A DNA stretch of 25,608 nucleotides, taken from positions 1-25,608 of the forward strand of contig JBBIWA010000078.1 of the NCBI GenBank assembly GCA_037439425.1. The letters run 5' to 3'. The position numbers and the translations under genes are program-made. Each line of letters opens with the position of its first letter. Position 1 is the stretch's first letter. Shown here one piece after another: positions 7,880 through 17,108 of the stretch. Source of the DNA: JBBIWA01 sp037439425. GTDB taxonomy: Bacteria; Acidobacteriota; Blastocatellia; RBC074. The notes under the pieces are model-generated. The model saw only the letters and a list, made by a program, of their open reading frames with translations. It was not told the DNA's origin and searched no databases.

Positions 7880-8800
7880 TCAGAATTTCCACCGCACAAT
7901 CGTTGAGGCCTCTGCCAAGGCGACTGTACAGGTTTTGGCATCGTAAGCGTAAGCAAATCCGTCCGGATCAAGCGGCGCTCCATTTTCATCAAAGCGCAAT
8001 CCTGCTTGCCTCAGGCGACCAACTGACGAGGCGGGCAATGATCTGATCAGACCGGCCAGCGATGCCGGGCATCCGCCCTGACGTTCACGAAAGGCGGCCA
8101 TCAGGCGATGGAGAAGCGCGATTTCGTCCTCAGCCTGAAGCCATTTGAGTCGCGCCAGGCTGATCTGACGCGTGTAAGTATCTTCGCTGTGCTCGTAGAT
8201 GCGTTGAAAGACTTCGCGCGCCGTCTCGCGTTCCCCCCCCTTAACGAGCATAATGGCCGACATCGGCCTCATCCACCGTGGCGCACCTGGCAGATGGCTT
8301 CCCTGCTCGTAGGTCTCACTCGCCTCTCGAAAGCGTCCCTGCTTCCAGTAGATGTAACCCAGATCCTGATACAGCCGCCAGTCATCAGGATTGTGGTGGA
8401 TGCCGCGCTGGAGAAACCGAATCGCGTTTTCTGGATTGAGATCGGGCAAAAAGAGGGCACCAAAACGATAAGCTGCAATGTAGTGCGGGTCCAACTCCGT
8501 CGTGATCTCAAGCAGCGGCTCCAGCAGGTCCAGACGCCAACTGCTCACATCATTGACATTGATCGAGCCGCGCATCCGTTGCAGCTTCCCACCAAAGTAT
8601 TGAATCGTCCGCAGCCAGTATAGATCGGCCAGCAGACCATCAAATCCCAGACTCATCCGCTTCAACATCTTGCCCGATGAGAGGTAAAGCGATTCTTCGA
8701 GTGCGGCAGCCGAGCCTCGCTGCGCGTCCAACCAACGCTGAAGCGGGAGGCTCGCGCCCAGACAGACGATCAGCAATGATGACCACACCCAGGCTTTCAT
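7880..8800 (-). CDS. Membrane-anchored TPR protein of the ABC cassette
   Basis: 306 residues. An N-terminal hydrophobic segment (residues 4-20, WVWSSLLIVCLGASLPL) would anchor it or act as a signal peptide. A conserved-looking block GFDGLLADLYWLRTIQYFGGK follows, then TPR-like helices (IAAYRFGALFL, NPENAIRFLQRGIHHNPDDWRLYQDLGYIYWKQ, REASETYEQGSHLPG). The C terminus carries a short QGG..PASLAGLIRSLP region and YAYDAKTCTV, which resembles the processed tail regions seen near pseudopilin-like proteins, but no pilin N terminus exists. Its ATG follows the permease's TAA directly (TAAATG), so the two are co-translated. It sits between the permease and the ATPase, suggesting an accessory subunit; in the Myxococcus analogy it would take the PilG place, which is inferred only. 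Confidence 0.75.
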   Translation of the reverse strand: MKAWVWSSLLIVCLGASLPLQRWLDAQRGSAAALEESLYLSSGKMLKRMSLGFDGLLADLYWLRTIQYFGGKLQRMRGSINVNDVSSWRLDLLEPLLEITTELDPHYIAAYRFGALFLPDLNPENAIRFLQRGIHHNPDDWRLYQDLGYIYWKQGRFREASETYEQGSHLPGAPRWMRPMSAIMLVKGGERETAREVFQRIYEHSEDTYTRQISLARLKWLQAEDEIALLHRLMAAFRERQGGCPASLAGLIRSLPASSVGRLRQAGLRFDENGAPLDPDGFAYAYDAKTCTVALAEASTIVRWKF

Positions 8801-9574
8801 TTACTTGAAGTTTCTGCGCTGGAAAATCAATACCGTCGCTGCAAGCAGCGCTGTGATGTAGAGCGCCGCATAAGCTGTGGCAGCAATCAGCATCTTTCCT
8901 GGCACCAGCTGCCCACGTGCTGTCTCCGCAATGTAATTAAAGTTCGCTAGATTCGGCAGCAAATAGTAGAGCGCGTGACAGAAGGCACCAACAAACCTTG
9001 ATCCAATTGTCTCGGCAAATAGCTTCAGGTCAGCGCTGAAGCTGCCAATAATGAAGAGAGAGAAGGCAAAGAGCGCCGACAGAGCTGGCGATGAGAACGA
9101 TGAGAAGAGCAAAGCTACGGCTGTGACCACCATCAGTTCGAGAAAGATCAGATAAGCGGCCGGGAGCACCTTAAGCTGTATAGCATCCAGCCCCCATTTG
9201 ATATAAAGCAGCGCTAAGACAATGGCTACCACCATCACGGCAGTGTTGACCAGCAGGGTGAAACACAGCCCAAAATATTTGCCCAGAATGAATTGATAAC
9301 GATGAATCGGTTTGGCCAGCAGGCTGTAGATCGTCCGCTTGTCAATCTCTTTGTAGACCAAACCGATGCCAATGAAGATGGCTATCAAGACGCCGAAAAG
9401 CCGCATCGCCGAAAGCCCGATGTCCACAATAATCCTGGTCTCTTGCGCCAGCGACAGCTCACCGATAAAGATCGCGGCGCCGACCAGTAGCAGGACGAAT
9501 AAAAGCAGATTATACAGCACGCGATCACGCACCGATTCGCGAAAGGTGTTGAGTGCAATCGGGACGACTTTCAT
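8801..9574 (-). CDS. ABC-2 type transporter permease (PilI-like position)
   Basis: About 257 residues with six hydrophobic segments in the ABC-2 layout. A cytoplasmic N terminus (IALNTFRESVRDRVLYN) leads into TM1 (LLLFVLLLVGAAIFI). TM2 (LFGVLIAIFIGIGLV) is followed by the hallmark loop YKEIDKRTIYSLLAKPIHRYQFILGKYFG, then four more segments ending in ALLAATVLIFQRRNFK. It forms the membrane channel for the ATPase at 6845-7795. The ATG at 9574 is chosen; an in-frame TTG at 9583 is also possible, and neither has a strong ribosome site. The next gene starts with no gap. The transported substrate cannot be read from sequence. Confidence 0.88.
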   Translation of the reverse strand: MKVVPIALNTFRESVRDRVLYNLLLFVLLLVGAAIFIGELSLAQETRIIVDIGLSAMRLFGVLIAIFIGIGLVYKEIDKRTIYSLLAKPIHRYQFILGKYFGLCFTLLVNTAVMVVAIVLALLYIKWGLDAIQLKVLPAAYLIFLELMVVTAVALLFSSFSSPALSALFAFSLFIIGSFSADLKLFAETIGSRFVGAFCHALYYLLPNLANFNYIAETARGQLVPGKMLIAATAYAALYITALLAATVLIFQRRNFK

Positions 9575-9599
9575 AACTCTCAAGAGTCGTTACTGTGGC

Positions 9600-10577
9600 T
9601 CATCCTCTTAGATGAGCAAACTCGGCCAGCAGGCGAAACTCGCGGCGGTAATCCTCAAGCCGCTCGCCCAGTTGGCGAATGCGCAGCTCAGCTAACGGCT
9701 CGCCCAGCTCCTGCATATAACTGAGATGAGTAACGCGCTGGGGGTCAATGCCCATCAGCCGCGCGGCAGTGGCATCAGCCGCTGTCAGATTTTCGCTCAT
9801 GACAATGACCTGCGAATTGACCGTCTCGCCATGCAAGGGCCCATTGCCCTCCATGCCTTCAATGCCATCAATGATAGCAAAAGATGGGCGCACTGTGGTG
9901 GCAATGTCAACAATAGATTCAGCGATGCCATGCCAGTGCAGGACATTCTTAGGCCAACCATAGCACACGCCCGGAATCACACCGAACAGGTTCTTCAGCG
10001 ACAAAGTCACGCCAGCCCAGTGATGAGTCTTCATCTTGGGCATGGAGACGACCACATCAGCCGTCAAAATCGTCTCCGGCAGCCACAGCTCCTGTAAGGT
10101 CGTCAGCTGCGTCGCAGTGGGCACACGATAAATGTTGTCAATATTCAAATCCACAAACTGCACGCGCTCACTCCAAAGCACGTCACCTAGGCCAGAAACT
10201 TCCAACAACATCTCCGTGTCGCGCTGATGCCCCGGTCCATCAGCCACGATCACCTCGCGCGCGCCCAGGTTGCGGAAACAATCAATCGCCGCAGCCACCA
10301 GCAACGGATGGGTATTGATCCGCCGCGATGCGGTGTATTCAACTAGATTGGGTTTGAGCACGACGCGCTTGTTGCGCACATCGAGCCGGTGATTTTTCAT
10401 CCCCTGCCGCAGCAGCTCGCTGAGATTTTTGTCGTATGAACTGGCGTGCAGAATGGTGACACGCGCCACCAGGGACAAGGGATTATAGTCGCGAGCCGCT
10501 CGGCTCAGAGGCCGGCAGGCTGCCGTGCTCAAAGTGGCCGCACTAACCGTCGCTTTGAGAAAATGGCGACGCGTCAT
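9600..10577 (-). CDS. DUF362 family protein with Tat signal
   Basis: About 325 residues. The N terminus MTRRHFLKATVSAATLSTAAC is a twin-arginine signal (RRHFLK), and the Cys after TAA could be a lipoprotein attachment site, so export in folded form is likely. The body is a DUF362 domain: LKPNLVEY, HPLLVAAAIDCFRNLGAREVIVADGPGH, VVVSMPKMKTHHWAGVTLSLKNLFGVIPG and FAIIDGIEGMEGNGP are family blocks. Some DUF362 proteins carry an added ferredoxin-type domain; no CxxCxxC cluster is seen here. Biochemical function is unknown to me. The ATG at 10577 fits a normal Tat leader; a GTG at 10604 would add nine residues. It lies between the toroid protein and the permease with short gaps (33 and 25 bp), so one transcript is likely. 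Confidence 0.85.
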   Translation of the reverse strand: MTRRHFLKATVSAATLSTAACRPLSRAARDYNPLSLVARVTILHASSYDKNLSELLRQGMKNHRLDVRNKRVVLKPNLVEYTASRRINTHPLLVAAAIDCFRNLGAREVIVADGPGHQRDTEMLLEVSGLGDVLWSERVQFVDLNIDNIYRVPTATQLTTLQELWLPETILTADVVVSMPKMKTHHWAGVTLSLKNLFGVIPGVCYGWPKNVLHWHGIAESIVDIATTVRPSFAIIDGIEGMEGNGPLHGETVNSQVIVMSENLTAADATAARLMGIDPQRVTHLSYMQELGEPLAELRIRQLGERLEDYRREFRLLAEFAHLRG

Positions 10578-10610
10578 GGACTGCTTGCTCTTTTGCTTCA
10601 ACACCGGAAT

Positions 10611-11501
10611 TCAGAACTTAAAGATGTTCTTCCGGCTGACTCTCGTCTGCAAGGCCAGAGCTGCCAGCGCGGTGAGATGGATATTACTCAGCCAGCTTCC
10701 ATCGGCCTGTTGCCGCCCGAGCAGTTTGTCCAGCAGCCTTTCAGTTGGCCGCGCCCAGGCATCCAGACACAACACGCCAAGGGCGAGCGAAAGCGCTGAA
10801 CTGTGTTCAGTCAGCGCGCGCTCCAAATAGGCCAGCGAGCGTGCAATCACTTCCTGCCCCGACTCAAGACCTTGTAATGCCAGCAAGGCGAAAGCCGTCG
10901 TGGTCGGCATCGGTTCCAGCACTACTCCCAGCACTTCTTTGTTGCCATAGTTCCAGCCGCCCCCGTAGCAAGCCCGGTCCAACAGGTAGGCCTCGCCCTC
11001 TTTCACACGCTCATGCGCAGACATCCCCTGGGACTTCAGCGCAATCAACGCGTAAGCGGTGGGTTCGACCCAGCTTGCTGTGCCCATTGCCCACCCCCAG
11101 GTGCGCAACTGACCATTGAGCTTGAGAGCCGCGCTCGCGCCCGGAGCGATCAGATTGCCGCGCACGCGCAGCAAGTGGCGCAAGTAGCGCTGGTTTAGCT
11201 CCTCGCCTAATTTCAGTCGGCGCAGAGTGAAGAAAGCCAGTGTCGTTCCCCAGTTGTCCACACTGCTGGCATCAGCGGCTAGAGTCAGCGCGCTGGCGGG
11301 GACAGAGTGGCCAGTGAAATAGGCTAACGCGCGCTCCTCACGGGCCACTTTGGCCGCCGCCTGCTCAAGCGCCAACAACGCATAGCAGGTAGGCTCCGGA
11401 AAGCTGCGCTTCTTGGGCAAGTAGGGCCAGCCACCATCAGCGTTTTGTTGGGCTGCCAGAAACTCGAGCGCGCGACTGAGTTGATCTTGCAACCGGCTCA
11501 T
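10611..11501 (-). CDS. Prenyltransferase/squalene-cyclase-like alpha/alpha-toroid repeat protein
   Basis: About 296 residues without a signal peptide. Repeated helical hairpins with the toroid signature are visible: LEFLAAQQNADGGWPY near the N terminus, CYGGGWNYGN in the middle, LLGRQQADGSWLSNIHLTALAALAL at the end, and recurring TxxALLALxx helices (TCYALLALEQ, TAYALIALKS, TAFALLALQG). These QxxDGGW-type motifs occur in squalene-hopene cyclases, protein prenyltransferase beta subunits and other terpenoid-cyclase-fold proteins. The cyclase DxDD motif is absent, so catalysis is doubtful; a ligand- or protein-binding role is possible. The ATG at 11501 is preferred over an upstream TTG at 11540. 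The gene ends 33 bp before the DUF362 gene, with which it is probably co-transcribed. Confidence 0.8.
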   Translation of the reverse strand: MSRLQDQLSRALEFLAAQQNADGGWPYLPKKRSFPEPTCYALLALEQAAAKVAREERALAYFTGHSVPASALTLAADASSVDNWGTTLAFFTLRRLKLGEELNQRYLRHLLRVRGNLIAPGASAALKLNGQLRTWGWAMGTASWVEPTAYALIALKSQGMSAHERVKEGEAYLLDRACYGGGWNYGNKEVLGVVLEPMPTTTAFALLALQGLESGQEVIARSLAYLERALTEHSSALSLALGVLCLDAWARPTERLLDKLLGRQQADGSWLSNIHLTALAALALQTRVSRKNIFKF

Positions 11502-11547
11502 TTTCGTTTCACTAACTTCTCGCTCCTGGTAACAAGACAATGCAGGC

Positions 11548-11688
11548 TCAGATGAGAGCCAGTTTGGCAGCTGCGGCCGCTCGCAGCGCCGTCTTGAGCT
11601 GTGTGCCTTCCTTACCTTTGCCGAGCTGCGCCTCAGCCGCGGTGAGCCACTCCAGCAGCTTCACATTCTGCGTTAATCTGACTGCCAC
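11548..11688 (-). CDS. Possible 46-residue small ORF directly after pilA
   Basis: A GTG-initiated frame encodes a short, very helical, Lys/Ala-rich peptide (NVKLLEWLTAAEAQLGKG... LRAAAAAKLALI). It begins 6 nt after the pilA TGA and is in the same frame as pilA, so it could be a separate small protein or the degenerate end of a longer ancestral pilin reading frame. There is no clear ribosome site before the GTG. The composition (Leu/Ala heptads, no low-probability codon runs) looks coding, but a chance frame cannot be excluded at this length. Confidence 0.3.
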   Translation of the reverse strand: MAVRLTQNVKLLEWLTAAEAQLGKGKEGTQLKTALRAAAAAKLALI

Positions 11689-11694
11689 TTTTCG

Positions 11695-12144
11695 TCAGCG
11701 GCTGGAGACCGGAGTGGAGCTGGCCGTGGCCGGTGCCCCCAGGTTCTCGCGGATCAGCCCGCTCTCGTCAGCATAGAAGTGACGCATCAGAGAGGCTTCC
11801 ATCTGTGGGGTCGCCGTGATGACGTAACGAGTCGGATCCGGCTGGGTGATCTGGAAGAGGTATCCGTTTTTGCTTCCGCCATCAATACTGCTTTGATAGA
11901 AATCCTTCTCGATCAGATTCAGCGAGTCCAGCTCGCTCATCAGACAGTAGCGACTATAGCTGCCATTAGAAGAGAAGTAAGCGCCCTCGGCTGAAATCAG
12001 GGTGCGCATAGTAGAGATTGCTGCCGCTTCTTTTGCCGCGCGCCTGGAACTGATATAGCTGGGGACAGCAATTGAGGAGATCACCCCAATCACTGCCACA
12101 ACGATCAATAATTCGATCAGTGAGAACCCTCTTTGCCAGTGCAT
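11695..12144 (-). CDS. pilA: Type IV major pilin PilA (prepilin)
   Basis: 149-residue prepilin. The short leader MHWQRG is followed by the class-III cleavage site G/FSLIELLIVV with the conserved Glu at +5; the hydrophobic helix continues to about residue 35 and is both the membrane anchor and the polymerisation core. The C-terminal head (YSRYCLMSELDSLNLIEKDFYQ, GYLFQITQPDPTRYVITATP) has the TcpA/GspG-like fold seen in many acidobacterial and deltaproteobacterial pilins. The single head Cys (CLMSELD) leaves no disulfide pair. The ATG at 12144 is set by GGGAGGG 5-6 nt upstream. The gene follows pilR, and a sigma54 promoter match lies about 78-93 bp upstream, so PilS-PilR control is expected. 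PilD processing is assumed; no peptidase gene is in the window. Confidence 0.9.
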   Translation of the reverse strand: MHWQRGFSLIELLIVVAVIGVISSIAVPSYISSRRAAKEAAAISTMRTLISAEGAYFSSNGSYSRYCLMSELDSLNLIEKDFYQSSIDGGSKNGYLFQITQPDPTRYVITATPQMEASLMRHFYADESGLIRENLGAPATASSTPVSSR

Positions 12145-12221
12145 ATTGCCCTCCCGATGATTTTTCTCTTGCCGAATTGTGGAGCAGGCGCGCAAGATCG
12201 ACTTGCAGCACTGGATTCAGT

Positions 12222-12237
12222 GGCAAACCGCATACCA
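12222..12237 (-). promoter_or_regulatory. Sigma54 (-24/-12) promoter upstream of pilA
   Basis: The minus strand reads TGGTATGCGGTTTGCC. Against the consensus TGGCACGNNNNTTGCW it keeps TGG, the A and G of the -24 box and the whole TTGC of the -12 box, with exactly 10 bp between GG and GC. The predicted start is near 12211, giving a leader of about 66 nt that includes a small hairpin (CACTG/CAGTG, 12209-12222) and the GGGAGGG ribosome site. It lies in the pilR-pilA gap, directly next to the gene for its presumed activator. Confidence 0.75.
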
Positions 12238-12266
12238 CAGGGTAGCGACTTACCAAGCAGCAGAAC

Positions 12267-13715
<1,449 letters not shown>

Positions 13716-13791
13716 CCTCAAATCCTATTCTTAGAGCTCAGAGCAAAGAGCTTAAGGTAATGTTAGCCTCGGTCCTTCGCTCTCTCATCCT

Positions 13792-15501
13792 TCATCCACA
13801 AGAAACCAGTTGGTAATGATTCCCGCAACTGGCCGCAACGGCCTCAGCAGCGGTGGTCAGTGCGGGCAGTCGAATGATGACCGAAGTTCCCTGCCCGACA
13901 ACACTCTGAATCGAGATCTTGCCTTTATGCTCGCTGATGATCTGATAGACGATACTCATGCCGAGTCCGGTGCCACCGGCCGTAAAAGAGCTGAAAGGCT
14001 CAAAGATGCGCTCAATCTGTTCTTCGGTCATGCCGACACCTGTGTCAGTGAAAGTGACTGTGAGCTCAGCCTCAGTGGGGCGGGCAAGTGAAATGGTCAA
14101 AGTACCCCCGTCGGGTTGTGCAGTGATCGCGTTTCGCGCCAGATTCCAGAAGACCTGGCGCATCTGGCCAGGATCAGCCATCAGGCGCGCCGCTCCAGGC
14201 AGCGGATGACCAATGAGGTGGTGGCGCAAAGGATCTAGCTCGACGCTGAAACGCAGCAATGCCAGCGTCTCTTCCAACACCTCGTTCAAATCCACCACCT
14301 CCATCTGAGGGGGACGCGGACGCGCATAGATGAGGAAGTCAGTAATGATCCGATCCAGACGATCCGATTCGCGCAAGACGATATTCATTAACTGCGCCTG
14401 CTCGTCTGAAAGCTCAGCCTCACTGCTGAGCATCTGCACGGCGCCCCGCATGGAAGCGAGCGGATTGCGAATCTCGTGAGCAATGGCTGCCGCCACCCGT
14501 CCCAACGCGGCGAGCCGGTCCTGACGGCGCACCTCGCGTTCGAGTTGCATGACTTCAGTCAGGTCCTGAAAAGGGAGCACAAAACCGGTGACCTCCCCTT
14601 CGGTCGAAGTCAGGGGCGAAATGCTGAAGCCGAGTTGGATCTGACGACCATCGGCGGTACGGCATTCAACATTTAAGCGCGAGAGTCGTTGCGGAGCCGG
14701 CGCCGCGTGCAAACTGGCGTCGAGGTAGCTGGAGATGTTGGGGAAGAGTGTGCTCAAATGATTCCCAATCACCTGCTCGGCTTTGTAACCAGTGATCTCT
14801 TCGGCCGCGCGATTGAAAGAAATGATGTAGTGTTGGAGATCGGTCGTCACCAGACCGCTGCTGATGCTATCAATGACCCGCTCGCTGAAGGCACGCAGGT
14901 CATTCAGATTGCGAGAGATGCGCGCCAAATGCTCATCAGTGCGCGAGAGGCGCTCATTAAGTTGAGCGCCTAAAAAGGCCACGGCAAAAAAGGCGAAGAG
15001 ATTGAAGCCAATGTTAGACTCGAAGGTGTAGAGCGAGATATTCACTACGCGCGCGTAGTACTCAGCCGTCAGCGGCAGGCGCTGCGTATAAACCCCGTAA
15101 GCCAAGGCGGCATAGCAGGCTGAAGCTAGCGCCGTCAGCACGAAGGTGCCTCGTTGTGAAATGAGGCTACTCATCACGAAGATGACCACCAGATAGAGCG
15201 CTGTAAATGGCGACTCAATGGTCCCGGTGGTAAAAGTGAGCCCGGTGACCAGAAAAATGTCTCCGCTCATCTGGATATAGGCCTGCACCCGGTAGCTATC
15301 CGAGAGGCGCAACAGCAGCGCGTAAAATAGGCTCAGGCAACAGGTCAAAACGACGATCGCAATTAGCCGCGTCCCGATCTGGCTCGCAGACGAACCCGGC
15401 CGATCAAGCATAAACGCTGCGCCTACCAGTAATAAGGTAGCTGCCAGACGCAGCAGCACCAGCCAGGTGAGGCGCTTTTTGAGTAACTCCTCCGTAGTCA
15501 T
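13792..15501 (-). CDS. pilS: Membrane sensor histidine kinase PilS
   Basis: 569 residues. Six hydrophobic helices fill residues 12-180 (for example LTWLVLLRLAATLLLVGAAF, LYLVVIFVMSSLI, IGFNLFAFFAVAFLGA), the multi-TM sensor of PilS-type kinases. A PAS domain follows (about 205-320: DSISSGLVTTDLQHYIISFN). The dimerisation/phospho-acceptor helix has H342 in AAIAHEIRNPLASMRGAV, and the ATPase domain has the N box (FWNLARNAITA), DTGVGM and GGTGLGMSIVYQI. It phosphorylates PilR and, in Pseudomonas and Myxococcus relatives, tunes pilA expression to pilin levels in the membrane. The C terminus ends in an unusual Cys-containing tail (ASCGNHYQLVSCG). The gap to pilR is 76 bp, so co-transcription is likely. 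Confidence 0.92.
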   Translation of the reverse strand: MTTEELLKKRLTWLVLLRLAATLLLVGAAFMLDRPGSSASQIGTRLIAIVVLTCCLSLFYALLLRLSDSYRVQAYIQMSGDIFLVTGLTFTTGTIESPFTALYLVVIFVMSSLISQRGTFVLTALASACYAALAYGVYTQRLPLTAEYYARVVNISLYTFESNIGFNLFAFFAVAFLGAQLNERLSRTDEHLARISRNLNDLRAFSERVIDSISSGLVTTDLQHYIISFNRAAEEITGYKAEQVIGNHLSTLFPNISSYLDASLHAAPAPQRLSRLNVECRTADGRQIQLGFSISPLTSTEGEVTGFVLPFQDLTEVMQLEREVRRQDRLAALGRVAAAIAHEIRNPLASMRGAVQMLSSEAELSDEQAQLMNIVLRESDRLDRIITDFLIYARPRPPQMEVVDLNEVLEETLALLRFSVELDPLRHHLIGHPLPGAARLMADPGQMRQVFWNLARNAITAQPDGGTLTISLARPTEAELTVTFTDTGVGMTEEQIERIFEPFSSFTAGGTGLGMSIVYQIISEHKGKISIQSVVGQGTSVIIRLPALTTAAEAVAASCGNHYQLVSCG

Positions 15502-15620
15502 AATCTGTTCATCTGAGGGACGAAAAATACCTTCGCGGAGTGCAAGTGAGGTGCAAGAGAAGGAGAAAGAGCTCTCCGCGCAAGCCTCACTTCATCTCCT
15601 GGGACTTGAGCCCAAGCCGC

Positions 15621-16850
15621 TCACCTGTTAGCCGACAACTTTCCGATCAAGGTGAAAAGCGGCAAGTACATCGAAATGACGATGCCGCCGATGGTCACTC
15701 CTAAAAAGCAGATCATGATCGGTTCAATCAGCGTCAGCAGCTGCTTCACGGCAGCGTCCACTTCCTGCTCGTAGAAATCGGCAATCTTCGATAGCATCGC
15801 ATCAAGCGCTCCCGTAGCTTCGCCGATCCCGATCATCTGCGAGACCATGTTGGGAAAGAGCTCAGTCGCTTTCAGTGGTTCGACGAAGGTCTGGCCGCGC
15901 TCTACTCCGGCGCGTACCTTGAGGATCGCCTCCTGGATCACCACATTGCCAGCTGTGCGCGCCGTAATGTCGAGCGATTCCAGAATCGGCACACCGGAAG
16001 AGAGCAACGTCGAGAGGGTGCGCGAGAAGCGGGCAATGGCTATTTTCTTCAGCAGCATGCCGAAGAGTGGCAGGCGAAGTAATCCCGAATCAATCAACGC
16101 CCGCCCGCCCGGCGTCGCGTAATACATCTTCACCGCGTAAGCCCCAATCCCGCCAAAGAGGACTCCCGCCCACCACCACGAAGCCAGAAAATGGCTCACC
16201 CCGACAACAATCCGCGTCGGCAAGGGCAACAGCTCGCCGGGGCCCAGCAGTTCCTGGAAGATCTTTGAGAAAGCCGGGATGACGACAATCATGATCACAG
16301 CAATGACGATGATGGCGATCACAATCACCGCCACCGGATAGATCAGTGCCCCCTTAATATCGCTCTTCAGCTTGACGATCTTCTCAATGTAGACGGCCAG
16401 GCGCTGCAAGATACCATCGAGAATACCGCCGGTCTCGCCGGCCGCGATCATATTGGTATAGAGGCGATCAAACACCTTCGGCTGTTTGGCCATCGCATCA
16501 GCCAGCGTCATGCCAGCTTCGACGTCTGCCCGCACGTTCATCAAGGCCTGCTGGAAAAACTTGTTCGGCTGTTGTGAGGCCAGAGTCTCCAGACATTGAA
16601 CCAGCGGCAATCCAGCATCAATCATGACTGAGAACTGGCGCGTGAAGACGGCCAGTTCCTTGGCCGTCACTTTCTGACGCGAGCGACCCAGTTTCGGCAG
16701 CGCCAGCTCTTTGCCTTTCTCTTTGGCGCTGGTCAGGATGATCTGCTCGCGCCGCAGCAATCGTTCGAGCGCTTCGCGGTTTTCAGCCATGCGCTCGCCC
16801 ATGACTACCTCGTTCAAACGGTTGCGTCCCTTGTAGACATAAGTCGGCAT
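15621..16850 (-). CDS. pilC: Type IV pilus inner-membrane platform protein PilC
   Basis: 409 residues with the GspF/PilC layout: an N-terminal region MPTYVYKGRNRLNEVVMGER, then two T2SSF domains. The first starts at KELAVFTRQFSVMIDAGLPLVQCLETLA, and the second is the related copy IAIARFSRTLSTLLSSGVPILESLDITA. Membrane helices are near IYPVAVIVIAIIVIAVIMIVVIPAF, HFLASWWWAGVLFGGIGAYAV and the C-terminal IMICFLGVTIGGIVISMYLPLF. It couples the PilB/PilT motors to pilin movement through the membrane. The ATG at 16850 is chosen because GGAG lies about 10 nt upstream; an in-frame GTG at 16868 overlaps that site. It sits between pilT and pilS in a uniform operon-like run. Confidence 0.93.
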   Translation of the reverse strand: MPTYVYKGRNRLNEVVMGERMAENREALERLLRREQIILTSAKEKGKELALPKLGRSRQKVTAKELAVFTRQFSVMIDAGLPLVQCLETLASQQPNKFFQQALMNVRADVEAGMTLADAMAKQPKVFDRLYTNMIAAGETGGILDGILQRLAVYIEKIVKLKSDIKGALIYPVAVIVIAIIVIAVIMIVVIPAFSKIFQELLGPGELLPLPTRIVVGVSHFLASWWWAGVLFGGIGAYAVKMYYATPGGRALIDSGLLRLPLFGMLLKKIAIARFSRTLSTLLSSGVPILESLDITARTAGNVVIQEAILKVRAGVERGQTFVEPLKATELFPNMVSQMIGIGEATGALDAMLSKIADFYEQEVDAAVKQLLTLIEPIMICFLGVTIGGIVISMYLPLFTLIGKLSANR

Positions 16851-17031
16851 AAAAGCAATTACTCCCACTTTGGACAGCCGCAGCGGCTAGAAGTGGCGAC
16901 CATGGGGAGACTGCGACTGGTCGAGTCAAATTAAGGTGTGGCGAGTGCTTGGGCTGTGATCGAGTGATGAGTCCCCCACTGCCAACTCATAACCCGCCGG
17001 GGTGGTCTCGCCCAATCAATCTGTCAAATCA

Positions 17032-17100
17032 GGAGCCCAGGCGTGAGCGCGCCTTCCTGTGCGCGAGCGCTCCCCCACTGCTTGCGCTCCTGACAGGAAG
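17032..17100. repeat. Intergenic GC-rich repeat downstream of pilT
   Basis: About 69 bp, 9 bp past the pilT stop, bounded by AGGAGC on the left and GCTCCTGACA on the right, with alternating GCGC tracts inside. A related sequence is found at 18304-18367 past the pilB stop. In between, GTGAGCGCGCC, GCGAGCGC and CCCCCACTGC are shared or nearly shared. It could fold in RNA between the genes. Confidence 0.5.
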
Positions 17101-17108
17101 CTCTGCGC

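Noticed and set aside
7880..8800. Pseudopilin or prepilin
   Set aside because: The hydrophobic N terminus is preceded by only MKA with no G/F-type cleavage site and Glu at +5, and TPR-like helices follow.
10611..11501. Squalene-hopene or other terpene cyclase
   Set aside because: The QxxDGGW-type repeats fit the fold, but the protein is about half the usual cyclase length and lacks the catalytic DxDD motif.
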